DNA of 8,771 bases from Planctomycetota bacterium (GCA_013202635.1 JABMRO010000242.1:1-8771), one strand, 5' to 3'; shown: positions 1-7,018, counted from the stretch's first letter. The notes: generated by a model from the sequence alone, not told the origin. Translations and numbers: made by a program.

Positions 1-1
1 G

Positions 2-1471
2 CCGGATTCCCATTCATCTTCAAACCCCAACAAGCCTAACATTCTTTTCATTATGACCGACCAGCATCGGGCAGACCTGATGACCTGTGCCGGTAGAGAC
101 CTGGTTCCCACACCAAATATCGATCTGATTGCCTCGCGCGGTGTCAGGTTCACAAACGCTTATTGTCCTTACCCGGTCTGTGTAGCCTCAAGAATGGCAT
201 TGCTGACCGGACTGTATGCACACAGCACCGGCGCAATAACCAATACCAACCAGCTTGACTGGCGCTACCGTACGATGGCTCATCATTTTGCCGAAAACGG
301 CTATCTTACCGCCTTGATAGGCAAGATGCACTTCGGAGATGCCCACAATCACGGCTTCGAGTATTATATGTCCATCAACGACTGGCTGATGTACCTGGGC
401 CCAAAAGTGCAGCATTACGCCAATGAGATTGCCAACCATCCGCTGGGACAGCACTTTTTCAAAACGGTGGATGATGGCGGTGCCGGCCTGCCTGATATAG
501 ACGGATTATGGCCAAAGGGTAGCCCCTGGGTTGGCAATGTCGAAAAATACAACTTTGACAGCATGGTCTCAAAACTTGAAGCCGAAGACCATCTGGATAT
601 GTTTATAGCCCGCGAGGCGGCCAGATTCATAACCAGACACCGTCGGCAGCCGTTCTTTCTGCTCACCAGTTTTATGAAACCGCATTCCCCCTTCTATCCG
701 CCGAGGCAATGGGCCGAAAAATATCCCGTCGATAAGGTGAAGCTTCCGGAAGTTGGCGATATATCCAAATATCCACCACACATCCAGCAACGCATTAAAA
801 ATACAAGAGCACAGGGAAAAAAACGACAGCGGGCACATCGAGCAGGTTACCTCGGCAACCTCGCCTTCGTTGACACATGCGTAGGATACGTGTACAAGGC
901 ACTCGAGAAAGAAGGCCTGCTGAATAATACCATAGTTATATATACTTCCGACCACGGCGAGATGGATGGTGACCACGGACTCTACCAGAAGTTTTGTCTG
1001 TTTGAGCCGTCTGTTAAAGTGCCGTTGATTGTAAGCTATCCTAACCATCTGCCGCAAAACAAAGTAACCACAGCATTAACTGAGTACTTCGGCCTATACC
1101 CAACATTAGTTGACTTGACCGGGCTAAAACAACCTGAAAAGACGACCCTGCTTGATATATCGGATGCACCTGAAAAGATGGATGCGACCAGCTTTGCAGA
1201 TATTCTGCGCAAACCTAACATACAAGGGCCGTCCGCGGCGTTCAGTGAATATAATTTAAAGACCAGAATCTGTGAATATATGATTCGCACCCGGCGTTAT
1301 AAGTATATTTTCAACCACGGCTCAACGCATGAATTGTACGACCACGAGACCGATCCGGGCGAATTCGTAAATCGTATCAACGACCCGAGTCTCAAAAAAG
1401 TCCGAAACCGGTTGCACGACCGGCTATTCGCATGGTATAATCCCCAAAATAATCCTTATCGTCCTGCTTAG
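2..1471 (+). CDS. Type I sulfatase (arylsulfatase/choline-sulfatase-like), 5' partial
   Basis: Formylglycine-dependent hydrolase of a sulfate ester; the substrate (choline sulfate, or a sulfated sugar or polysaccharide) cannot be told from the sequence. The frame is open to the window edge and reads NPNKPNILFIMTDQ, the normal sulfatase opening, so the ATG at 53 is an internal Met of that strand and the true start lies upstream. Numbering from that Met, D3-Q4 are the first metal ligands. C43-V-A-S-R47 followed by MALLTG is the catalytic motif, with C43 the residue converted to formylglycine. GKMHFGD (90-96) and KPHSP (209-213) carry active-site Lys and His residues, and TSDHGEMDGDHG (298-309) carries the second metal pair D300/H301, followed by K313. 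The C-terminal segment contains the usual YELYDHETDP-type ending (ELYDHETDPGE). Variations are Ala for Pro in the catalytic motif and Gln for the second Asp of the opening motif. The visible leader PDSHSSS is hydrophilic, so any signal peptide lies outside the window. lpdA follows after 43 bases with no obvious terminator; no functional link is evident. Confidence 0.95.
   Translation, partial: PDSHSSSNPNKPNILFIMTDQHRADLMTCAGRDLVPTPNIDLIASRGVRFTNAYCPYPVCVASRMALLTGLYAHSTGAITNTNQLDWRYRTMAHHFAENGYLTALIGKMHFGDAHNHGFEYYMSINDWLMYLGPKVQHYANEIANHPLGQHFFKTVDDGGAGLPDIDGLWPKGSPWVGNVEKYNFDSMVSKLEAEDHLDMFIAREAARFITRHRRQPFFLLTSFMKPHSPFYPPRQWAEKYPVDKVKLPEVGDISKYPPHIQQRIKNTRAQGKKRQRAHRAGYLGNLAFVDTCVGYVYKALEKEGLLNNTIVIYTSDHGEMDGDHGLYQKFCLFEPSVKVPLIVSYPNHLPQNKVTTALTEYFGLYPTLVDLTGLKQPEKTTLLDISDAPEKMDATSFADILRKPNIQGPSAAFSEYNLKTRICEYMIRTRRYKYIFNHGSTHELYDHETDPGEFVNRINDPSLKKVRNRLHDRLFAWYNPQNNPYRPA
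1412..1441 (+). promoter_or_regulatory. Candidate sigma70-type promoter for the lipoate operon
   Basis: TTGCAC (1412-1417) and TATAAT (1436-1441) are separated by 18 bases. The -10 box is perfect and is preceded by TGG, giving an extended -10. The element lies within the last codons of the sulfatase gene and would start transcription near 1448, about 65 bases before lpdA. The -35 box is weak and a chance match inside coding sequence is possible; read-through from the sulfatase gene is the alternative. Confidence 0.4.
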
Positions 1472-1514
1472 ACTTTCTATATATTTCAAAATCAGTGGTA
1501 AAGGAGCTTAAATT

Positions 1515-2900
1515 ATGTCAGAAACTTTTGACGTTGTAGTAATCGGCAGCGGCCCGGGTGGTTACGCCGCCGCTATAAGATGTGCACAAAGGGGCGCTTC
1601 TGTAGCAGTAGTCGAAAAAGATTGTATTGGCGGCACATGCCTGAATCGCGGATGTATCCCGTCGAAGACATTACTTGCCTCGGCCCACACGCTGCTAACG
1701 ATTAAGCATGCTGCGATGATGGGTATTGACGTCAATGCAGCCACTGCCAACTGGCCTAAAATCCAGGCAAGAAAGGATGCCGTAGTAGGCGGCTTTCGAA
1801 AAGGTCTGACAGGGTTAATAAAAAGCCACAAAGTGGAAATACTACAGGGCAGAGCCGTCGTTACAGCACCGAACCAAATTAAAATCGAAACAGACACCGA
1901 ACCAATGCTGATACAGGCCGATAAAATAATCCTGGCAACCGGCTCGCAGCCAAGCCAAATCCCGACAGTTCCTTTCGACGGCCAAACCGTTATCAGCAGC
2001 AAAGAAGCCCTGGGCTTACAGCAGATACCAGGCTCAATGGTAATAATAGGCGGCGGAGTAATCGGTTGTGAAATGGCCTGTGTCTATGCTGCAATGGGAA
2101 CTAAAGTAACGATTGTTGAAGCTCTTTCAAGATTGATTCCTATGGAAGACCAATGGGTAGGCCGGCTCATAGAACGCGAATTCAAAAAGCTCGGTATTGA
2201 TTCGCACACAGGCCAGAAGGTAACTTCAGTTGATACAACCGGTACATCGGCAAGAGTGTCGCTCGAAAACGGCCAAACAATCGACGCTGAAAAAGTACTC
2301 GTCTCTGTGGGGCGAAGGGCAGTAGTTGACGAGGAAACCATCCAGGCCCTGAATCTACAGATGAACGGCCCTGCTATTGCGGTTAATGAAAAGTTAGAAA
2401 CAAATGTTCCCGGCGTTTATGCCATCGGCGATGCCGTAGGCACTACCTATTTAGCCCACGGCGCCTTCGCAGAGGCCGAGGTTGCCGCAGTCAATGCCAC
2501 GGGAGGCGATGAAAATATAGCCGACTACTCGCTTATACCACGGGCAGTCTATACCTTTCCGGAAATTGCATCTGTCGGCAAAAGTGAAGAAACCTGCAAA
2601 GAACAGGGCCTCGACGTATCTGTCGGAAGGTCGTTCTTCAAAGCCAACGGCCGAAGTGTGGCGCACAATGAAACAATCGGTGAAATAAGAGCGGTCAGGG
2701 ACAACTCGACCAATAAAATCGTCGGCGTTACAATGGTCGGCTCTGTGGTAACAGAGATGATAGGCGCAGCAAGAACACTTATAGGCAGCACTGAAAAAAT
2801 AACCGAGATAAGCTTCCCCCATCCGACCGTTTCAGAGGTGCTCAAAGAAGCCGCCGAAGATGCCTTCGGCCTGAGCCTCCACAACCCACCAAAACCATAA
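1515..2900 (+). CDS. lpdA: Dihydrolipoyl dehydrogenase (E3), complete
   Basis: FAD flavoprotein that reoxidises dihydrolipoyl groups of 2-oxoacid dehydrogenase complexes or the glycine cleavage H-protein, passing electrons to NAD+; cytoplasmic. The 461 residues match the usual family length. An N-terminal FAD-binding fold carries GSGPGG (11-16). The redox disulfide lies in GGTCLNRGCIPSK, with C42 and C47. The NAD-binding fold starts at IIGGGVIG (177-184), and the second FAD motif is YAIGDAVG (302-309). The C-terminal dimer domain ends with HPT.SE, giving the catalytic His436-Glu441 dyad. These elements separate it from glutathione or mercuric reductases, although assignment within the disulfide reductase family rests partly on the adjacent lipB and lipA. 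The ATG at 1515 is fixed by AAGGAG at 1501-1506, 8 bases upstream. lipB starts 10 bases after its stop, so the three genes form an operon. The E1/E2 or gcv partners must lie elsewhere. Confidence 0.97.
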   Translation: MSETFDVVVIGSGPGGYAAAIRCAQRGASVAVVEKDCIGGTCLNRGCIPSKTLLASAHTLLTIKHAAMMGIDVNAATANWPKIQARKDAVVGGFRKGLTGLIKSHKVEILQGRAVVTAPNQIKIETDTEPMLIQADKIILATGSQPSQIPTVPFDGQTVISSKEALGLQQIPGSMVIIGGGVIGCEMACVYAAMGTKVTIVEALSRLIPMEDQWVGRLIEREFKKLGIDSHTGQKVTSVDTTGTSARVSLENGQTIDAEKVLVSVGRRAVVDEETIQALNLQMNGPAIAVNEKLETNVPGVYAIGDAVGTTYLAHGAFAEAEVAAVNATGGDENIADYSLIPRAVYTFPEIASVGKSEETCKEQGLDVSVGRSFFKANGRSVAHNETIGEIRAVRDNSTNKIVGVTMVGSVVTEMIGAARTLIGSTEKITEISFPHPTVSEVLKEAAEDAFGLSLHNPPKP

Positions 2901-2910
2901 GCGAATACGC

Positions 2911-3597
2911 ATGTTAGAACAATCTACAATTGAGATTTGTGAATCGAAGATCGCAAGCCCTCCTCGCATTGTTGACTGCGGGCTCGCTGATTATAGAGAA
3001 ATCCTGCAATTACAACACCAGTTGCGAGAAAAAAGACGCCGGAGCGAAATACAAAACACCGTTCTAATAGTTGAGCACCCCCCTGTCATTACTTTAGGCG
3101 CCCGGCAAAGTGCCAACATACTTTTAGCTAACAGAGATGATTTGGCACAGCAGCACATTGAAGTCGTCAATATCCGCAGGGGCGGCGGCACAACAGCGCA
3201 TAATCCGGGCCAGTTGGTTTTCTATCCGATAATAAATTTGCAGGAATGCGGCCTCGGAATCAGCGAATATATCAGAAAGCTGGAATCGATAGGTGCGGAA
3301 TTATTAGAACAATCAGGTGTCTATACCGAAAGAAGGAAAGGCTTTCCGGGTCTGTGGGTCGGTGATAAAAAAATTGCCTCTATCGGTGTACGCGTATCTA
3401 AATTTGTAGCCTATCATGGTATGGCAATGAACATTAACAACGATCTGAGTATTTTCGAGCTCATAACCCCCTGCGGCCTGGACGGTGTAGAAATGACATC
3501 AGTGCTGAAACAGACCGGAAAACACTACTCAATGAGGCAGGTAAAGAAAAATTTAGCTGAGCTGCTTACAAAGCACTTTTCGTCAAACGAAATATAA
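2911..3597 (+). CDS. lipB: Octanoyltransferase LipB
   Basis: Transfers the octanoyl chain from octanoyl-ACP to the target lysine of lipoyl domains, the first step of de novo protein lipoylation; cytoplasmic. The 228 residues fit the family. Visible motifs are EHPPVITLG (55-63), the active-site loop RRGGGTTAHNPGQ (89-101, His97), GDKKIASIGVRVS (151-163) and YHGMAMNINNDL (168-179), then ITPCGLDG (185-192). K154 and C188 are the expected catalytic lysine and cysteine; their spacing of 34 residues equals that of E. coli K135/C169 as I recall it. The ATG at 2911 is the only plausible start, because no other ATG, GTG or TTG precedes the conserved region in frame. No Shine-Dalgarno sequence is visible, so translation may depend on coupling to lpdA, whose stop is 10 bases upstream. 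The first ~20 residues are not conserved family sequence. The lipA ATG begins 1 base after its stop. Confidence 0.96.
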   Translation: MLEQSTIEICESKIASPPRIVDCGLADYREILQLQHQLREKRRRSEIQNTVLIVEHPPVITLGARQSANILLANRDDLAQQHIEVVNIRRGGGTTAHNPGQLVFYPIINLQECGLGISEYIRKLESIGAELLEQSGVYTERRKGFPGLWVGDKKIASIGVRVSKFVAYHGMAMNINNDLSIFELITPCGLDGVEMTSVLKQTGKHYSMRQVKKNLAELLTKHFSSNEI

Positions 3598-3598
3598 A

Positions 3599-4534
3599 AT
3601 GCAAGAACACAAAATACTAAGCGAAAAGTACGACATACGAAATACGAGATACGAGATACGCCGGTTGCCCCCCTGGCTGCGCAGGCCCCTGCCGGCGGAC
3701 GACACTTTCCATCATACCCGACAGATTCTCGAGTATCTGGGTCTGGAAACTATATGCAGTAACGCAAACTGTCCGAATCGAGGCCAGTGCTGGACAAGAG
3801 GCACGGCAACGGTTTTGATTTTAGGCAAAGTCTGCACCCGAAACTGCAAATTCTGTTCGGTAGCCTGTGGCAAACCCGAACCGCCGGACTCTACCGAGCC
3901 GCTTCGCCTGGCCCGGATGGCAAAGCAAATGGGATTGAAATACCTCGTGATTACCAGCGTAAACCGCGATGATTTACCGGATGGCGGTGCAGGCCACTTT
4001 CGCGATTGCATTAAAGAGGTAAGACAACAGTGTCCGGATATGAAATTCGAAATACTAACGCCGGACTTTCGTAACCGCCAAAAACAAGCGCTGAAAATCC
4101 TGAGTACGGCTTTACCTTTTGTCTTCGCCCACAATGTTGAAACGGTACCATCGCTGTACCAAATCGCCAGGACCGGCGGAAACTATCAGCGGTCTCTGAA
4201 TTTGCTCAAAATAGCTAAAGAATGCTCCGATAATATCCAAACAAAATCATCAATTATGCTCGGATTAGGGGAAACCGACGACGAGGTCGAGCATATCCTG
4301 AAAGACCTGTATAATACCGGCTGTGAAAGAGTTACTATCGGTCAATATCTAAAGCCATCAAAAAATTCACTTGAAGTCGTTGAATACATAACACCTGAAA
4401 AATTCGATTTCTGGAAGCGAAAAGCAATGGAATTGGGATTTCGCTGGATTATATCTTCGCCGTTCGCCCGAAGTTCATACTTTGCGGAACAGGAAAACAC
4501 CTTACAGCCACACTTATCGGACACACAAAAATAG
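3599..4534 (+). CDS. lipA: Lipoyl synthase LipA (radical SAM)
   Basis: Inserts two sulfur atoms into protein-bound octanoyl groups to give lipoyl groups, the step after LipB. The protein has 311 residues. C53, C58 and C64 (spacing CX4CX5C) ligate the auxiliary cluster that is sacrificed as sulfur donor. C79, C83 and C86 in VCTRNCKFC are the radical SAM cluster ligands. ITSVNRDDLPDGGA (118-131), HNVETVP (178-184), TIGQYLKPS (246-254) and RSSY (291-294, whose serine ligates the auxiliary cluster) are all present, so the enzyme looks intact. The start is uncertain. ATG 3599 lies 1 base after lipB, without a Shine-Dalgarno sequence, and residues 10-21 (KYDIRNTRYEIR) come from a 7-base tandem repeat rather than from family sequence. 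The conserved protein begins at RLPPWLRRPLP (22-32); a TTG in frame at 3665 could give a shorter product. Either start would leave all catalytic residues intact. Confidence 0.96.
   Translation: MQEHKILSEKYDIRNTRYEIRRLPPWLRRPLPADDTFHHTRQILEYLGLETICSNANCPNRGQCWTRGTATVLILGKVCTRNCKFCSVACGKPEPPDSTEPLRLARMAKQMGLKYLVITSVNRDDLPDGGAGHFRDCIKEVRQQCPDMKFEILTPDFRNRQKQALKILSTALPFVFAHNVETVPSLYQIARTGGNYQRSLNLLKIAKECSDNIQTKSSIMLGLGETDDEVEHILKDLYNTGCERVTIGQYLKPSKNSLEVVEYITPEKFDFWKRKAMELGFRWIISSPFARSSYFAEQENTLQPHLSDTQK
3629..3660 (+). repeat. 7-base tandem repeat TACGARA inside the lipA 5' end
   Basis: Four full units and a partial one follow each other without gaps: TACGACA, TACGAAA, TACGAGA, TACGAGA, TACG. 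Read in the lipA frame they give YDIRNTRYEIRR-like sequence just before the conserved start of LipA. Because 7 is not a multiple of 3, gain or loss of one unit would shift the frame of any start upstream of it. Dispersed repeats encoding similar peptides are, to my recollection, frequent in environmental Planctomycetes-like genomes; this is not checked here. Confidence 0.85.
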
Positions 4535-4566
4535 GCCTGTTTTTCCATATTGTCCACTTGAGCCAT

Positions 4567-4595
4567 TTGTCATTGTAACAAGTATTTTTTATACT
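4567..4595 (+). promoter_or_regulatory. Sigma70-type promoter of the secreted coiled-coil gene
   Basis: TTGTCA (4567-4572) and TATACT (4590-4595) are separated by exactly 17 bases; each box has one mismatch to the bacterial consensus. Transcription would start near 4602, giving a leader of about 80 bases before the ATG at 4684. The same architecture, with 25 of 35 positions identical, occurs at 5541-5569 before the PilX-like gene, which supports both calls. Confidence 0.7.
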
Positions 4596-4630
4596 TTATT
4601 CGGTATTACTTAGTGTTTTGGGAAGGCACT

Positions 4631-4651
4631 CAGTCCCCTATAAGGGAACTG
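4631..4651 (+). promoter_or_regulatory. Imperfect palindrome in the 5' leader
   Basis: Outer arms CAGT/ACTG and inner arms CCCT/AGGG are separated by one C-A mismatch and close on an ATA loop. It lies downstream of the predicted transcription start and 20 bases before the Shine-Dalgarno sequence. It could be an mRNA hairpin in the leader or an operator. It has no T tract and is not a terminator. The length is modest, so chance is possible. Confidence 0.35.
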
Positions 4652-4670
4652 TATTACACAACCTTAAATT

Positions 4671-4676
4671 AGGAGA
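4671..4676 (+). promoter_or_regulatory. Ribosome binding site fixing the start at 4684
   Basis: AGGAGA lies 7 bases before the ATG at 4684. It decides in favour of this start over an in-frame TTG at 4618, which would put a 22-residue hydrophilic leader in front of a clear signal peptide. Confidence 0.85.
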
Positions 4677-4683
4677 ACATATC

Positions 4684-5388
4684 ATGAAGAAGGTTTTGCT
4701 TTCAATTCTTATCGCACTTGTACTATTGTGGAACTGCGGTACAGTCTTTGCCGAAGGCATAGGTAAAGGTAAACAAGGCAAGCAGGCGAACAAGGAGAAC
4801 TGGAAAACTGAACTCCCGCCAGGATGGAAAAAGTGGGATAATACCAAGAGGCAGCAATGGGAACAGGGCTTAAATCGAGCAAGGGACGCTGTACGCAAGC
4901 GCACCGAAACCCGCCTTAACGCAGCATTGCGTACCCTTGAAATGACCGCACGAAATGGCGTACCGTTAGACCATGCAGAGCAGACAGCTAACGCAGGATT
5001 AGATAATGGATTAGACACATTTGATTTTGAACCATTCGGAAAGTTTGTGACCGAAAGAGTAAAAGCGGGAGTAAAAGGTGAAGGACTCGCCGAGGCAATT
5101 CATAAAGAGGTCCAACGGCGTCGGCAAGAACGTGAGAGAGTACGTCAGCAAATGAAGCAAGGAATCAAACAGCGCCAAGAGGAGCACAAGAGACTACGTG
5201 AAAAATCGAAGGAGAAAAAAGAGCTGGGAAAATCACAGAAGGAAAGGTCTTCTGACAGAGGAGCTGGAGAACAAGAAAAAGACTCGACCAGACGCAATCG
5301 TACCGATTCCAGGGAAGGAAAAGACAAAAGCAGGACAAGAGAAACGAATGTGAGAAAAGGGGGAGCAGGCGGGAAATCTCGACGCTGA
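4684..5388 (+). CDS. Secreted, highly charged helical/coiled-coil protein of unknown function
   Basis: I do not recognise the family. Of 234 residues, 1-23 form a clear Sec signal peptide: basic MKK, a hydrophobic core from LLSILIALVLL, and a VFA cleavage site followed by EG. The mature protein starts with a G/K/Q-rich linker, then a PPGWKKWDN segment with repeated Trp (44-60). A helical region (60-145) contains two loosely similar stretches, NGVPLDHAEQ.. (91-) and AGVKGEGLAEAI (128-139). A Glu/Arg/Lys/Gln-rich probable coiled coil follows at about 137-185, then a disordered, strongly basic Ser/Arg/Gly/Lys tail (183-234) ending GGKSRR. C18 lies in the signal region but there is no proper lipobox, so it is not an obvious lipoprotein. 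The basic tail suggests binding to an anionic partner such as a polysaccharide, nucleic acid or cell envelope; this is inference. It has its own promoter and shares promoter architecture with the PilX-like gene downstream. Confidence 0.8.
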   Translation: MKKVLLSILIALVLLWNCGTVFAEGIGKGKQGKQANKENWKTELPPGWKKWDNTKRQQWEQGLNRARDAVRKRTETRLNAALRTLEMTARNGVPLDHAEQTANAGLDNGLDTFDFEPFGKFVTERVKAGVKGEGLAEAIHKEVQRRRQERERVRQQMKQGIKQRQEEHKRLREKSKEKKELGKSQKERSSDRGAGEQEKDSTRRNRTDSREGKDKSRTRETNVRKGGAGGKSRR

Positions 5389-5540
5389 AGCTGCTAAGAA
5401 ACGACATCAACAATGACAAGAAGCTGGAATGTCCCATATTCGTTATGAACAAATCCAAATCAAATCACTGGTTATTTTTATCGGACATCCTTTGCACCTC
5501 ACTCAAGATACGCTTCCGTCTTCATAAAATTCGTAACTTT
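5389..5540. other. Intergenic stretch without recognised content
   Basis: Between the secreted-protein gene and the next promoter I see no RNA gene, no clear stem followed by a T tract, and no convincing gene. The only ORF is a 42-residue frame at 5445-5573 with no Shine-Dalgarno sequence, and it runs over the promoter. Confidence 0.5.
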
Positions 5541-5569
5541 TTGTCTTTATCCACAACATTTCTTATACT
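5541..5569 (+). promoter_or_regulatory. Sigma70-type promoter of the PilX-like gene
   Basis: TTGTCT (5541-5546) and TATACT (5564-5569) are separated by 17 bases. The surrounding sequence matches the promoter at 4567 (TTGTC, a TTT before the -10 region, TTATACTTTA, then TC). The predicted transcription start is near 5576, about 60 bases before the ATG at 5636. Confidence 0.65.
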
Positions 5570-5622
5570 TTAATCAGGTTACAGAGAAGTTTGTACAATT
5601 TCTTAAACGCAGTGTATTTTCC

Positions 5623-5631
5623 GGAGGGAGG
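5623..5631 (+). promoter_or_regulatory. Strong ribosome binding site fixing the start at 5636
   Basis: The purine run GGAGGGAGG ends 4 bases before the ATG at 5636. It excludes the in-frame TTG at 5591, which would place the ribosome site inside the coding sequence. Confidence 0.85.
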
Positions 5632-5635
5632 AAAA

Positions 5636-7018
5636 ATGGCACCTGCAAAAAAGAAAGCCGCACAGCAAGATCGCCGTGGTGCAGTACTCATCATATCGAT
5701 GATATTTGTGCTTATATTTTCTGCTTTAGCTGTCTCAATGGCCACTATGTCCGGCACAAACGCCCAACTTGCATCAAACCAGCACAAGGTTGGATGTGCA
5801 ATCGCCAGCACCGAATCCGGGCTGGAAGCAATGAGATTCTGGCTTAACCGAGTCGAATTTCCAAGTTCGACCTCGCCATCTAATTATTTCGGCACAATAG
5901 TCAGTAACCTGCAAAGCGACCTGGCCGCCAACAGTATTACAAATGTCGCGGTTTACAATGACGGCACAATACCACCTGTTCCACTGGACTCTGCAAGCGG
6001 ACAAAACTTTGAGGGTGAAATTCTTATTGATGCCAACAACGCCAATATTATGCAGCTTTCAGCCATAGGCGGTGGTAATAATATTACACGCACAATAAGA
6101 GTTCAATACGATATTCAAGCCTACGAATATCCTATTTTCGATTTCGGACTGGCAACAAAAGGACCTGTACACTTTCTCGGCAATCCAACCGTAACGGGCG
6201 TAAATTCCAACAGCGAAGCTGATATCTTTATAGAAAGTAACAATAACAATCTCGCCATGCTTGTTACCGGCAACACAAACTTTGACGGCGATATCAGTGT
6301 CGCCAACACGATTGCCAATGTTGCCCTTATGGGCGCCGTACAAATAGCCGGCGATATAGGCCAAACAGCCTTAGATAACCACGTCACTATAGGCGCCGAA
6401 TCTCCGCAATTCCCTGTTCCCGACACGCAGCATTTCCAGCAGTATGCAACAGGCACTGTAATTGATTCATCGACCGACTTAAGCAATAGTATGACCTTAA
6501 CCAACGCTACGATAGCAGCCGGAACAGACCCGAACTTTTTGGGCAATATCACAATAGAGGGTATTCTGTACATCGAACAACCTAACGTTGTTACATTTGA
6601 AGAGAATGTTGCGCTTAACGGTATGATTGTTGCCGATGGTGATGTGAACAATCCGGGAACAAACAGCATATCCTTCCTTGGTAATTTTGCGGCCAACACC
6701 TACCCTTCAGGAGTTCAGTTTGACGCCATTCGGCAGGAAACCGGTTCTTCAATAGTGGCTCCCGGATTTTCAGCCTCTTTCTCGGGCAATTTCGCCGCCT
6801 TAGGTGGTGTTATGGCGGTAAGCGGCGCACACTTCTCCGGCAACGTAAATGCAGTGATTGAAGGCACGATTCTTAATTACTCCGACAATCCGACGGTAAT
6901 AGAGGGCAACTCCAGATTGAATTTTGACCGTTCAGACAATATCACTGTCCCTGCCGGCTTTGATACTCACCGCATACTGAAGTATAATCCGGCCTCTTAT
7001 GAAGAGATTCCACAATAA
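5636..7018 (+). CDS. PilX-like pilus-assembly/minor-pilin-type membrane protein with beta-rich repeat exterior
   Basis: The protein has 460 residues. A short basic N-terminus (PAKKKAAQQDRRG) is followed by one hydrophobic helix, AVLIISMIFVLIFSALAVSM (16-35), then the alpha-helical stretch TNAQLASNQHKVGCAIASTESGLEAMRFWLNR. This arrangement (RRGxVL at the membrane border, then A-S-x-ESGLE) is typical of PilX-N-terminal proteins that accompany type IV pilus or type II secretion-like systems. The classical prepilin site GFTLxE is absent, so processing by prepilin peptidase is doubtful. The rest is polar, rich in Asn, Gly, Thr and Ile, and nearly free of Cys, as in secreted beta-helix or polymer-forming domains. 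F-[LS]-G-N recurs at 180-183, 301-304, 347-350, 382-385 and 400-403, with a related IEGN at 422-425. It is a single-gene unit with its own promoter and strong ribosome site. No pilus ATPase, platform or prepilin peptidase gene lies nearby. The family call is fairly sure for the N-terminus; the fold of the rest is inferred. Confidence 0.7.
   Translation: MAPAKKKAAQQDRRGAVLIISMIFVLIFSALAVSMATMSGTNAQLASNQHKVGCAIASTESGLEAMRFWLNRVEFPSSTSPSNYFGTIVSNLQSDLAANSITNVAVYNDGTIPPVPLDSASGQNFEGEILIDANNANIMQLSAIGGGNNITRTIRVQYDIQAYEYPIFDFGLATKGPVHFLGNPTVTGVNSNSEADIFIESNNNNLAMLVTGNTNFDGDISVANTIANVALMGAVQIAGDIGQTALDNHVTIGAESPQFPVPDTQHFQQYATGTVIDSSTDLSNSMTLTNATIAAGTDPNFLGNITIEGILYIEQPNVVTFEENVALNGMIVADGDVNNPGTNSISFLGNFAANTYPSGVQFDAIRQETGSSIVAPGFSASFSGNFAALGGVMAVSGAHFSGNVNAVIEGTILNYSDNPTVIEGNSRLNFDRSDNITVPAGFDTHRILKYNPASYEEIPQ

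Noticed and set aside
569..1057. 162-residue open frame on the minus strand
   Set aside because: It lies antisense to conserved sulfatase sequence, with no start signal or family motif.
1472..1514. Terminator between the sulfatase gene and lpdA
   Set aside because: No stem followed by T residues is present in these 43 bases.
3787..3972. 61-residue + strand frame inside lipA
   Set aside because: It overlaps the essential cysteine-rich part of LipA in another frame and has no independent start signal.
5445..5573. 42-residue ORF starting MNKSKSNHW on the + strand
   Set aside because: No Shine-Dalgarno sequence. It runs through the predicted promoter of the next gene, and its composition is not protein-like in any way I can support.
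5585..5603. Weak stem AGAAGTT/AATTTCT in the leader of the PilX-like gene
   Set aside because: Seven AT-rich pairs including a G-T wobble; expected by chance in such sequence.
6121..6699. 192-residue open frame on the minus strand
   Set aside because: It lies wholly inside the PilX-like gene, has no ribosome site and no recognisable protein features. It is a shadow of the coding strand.
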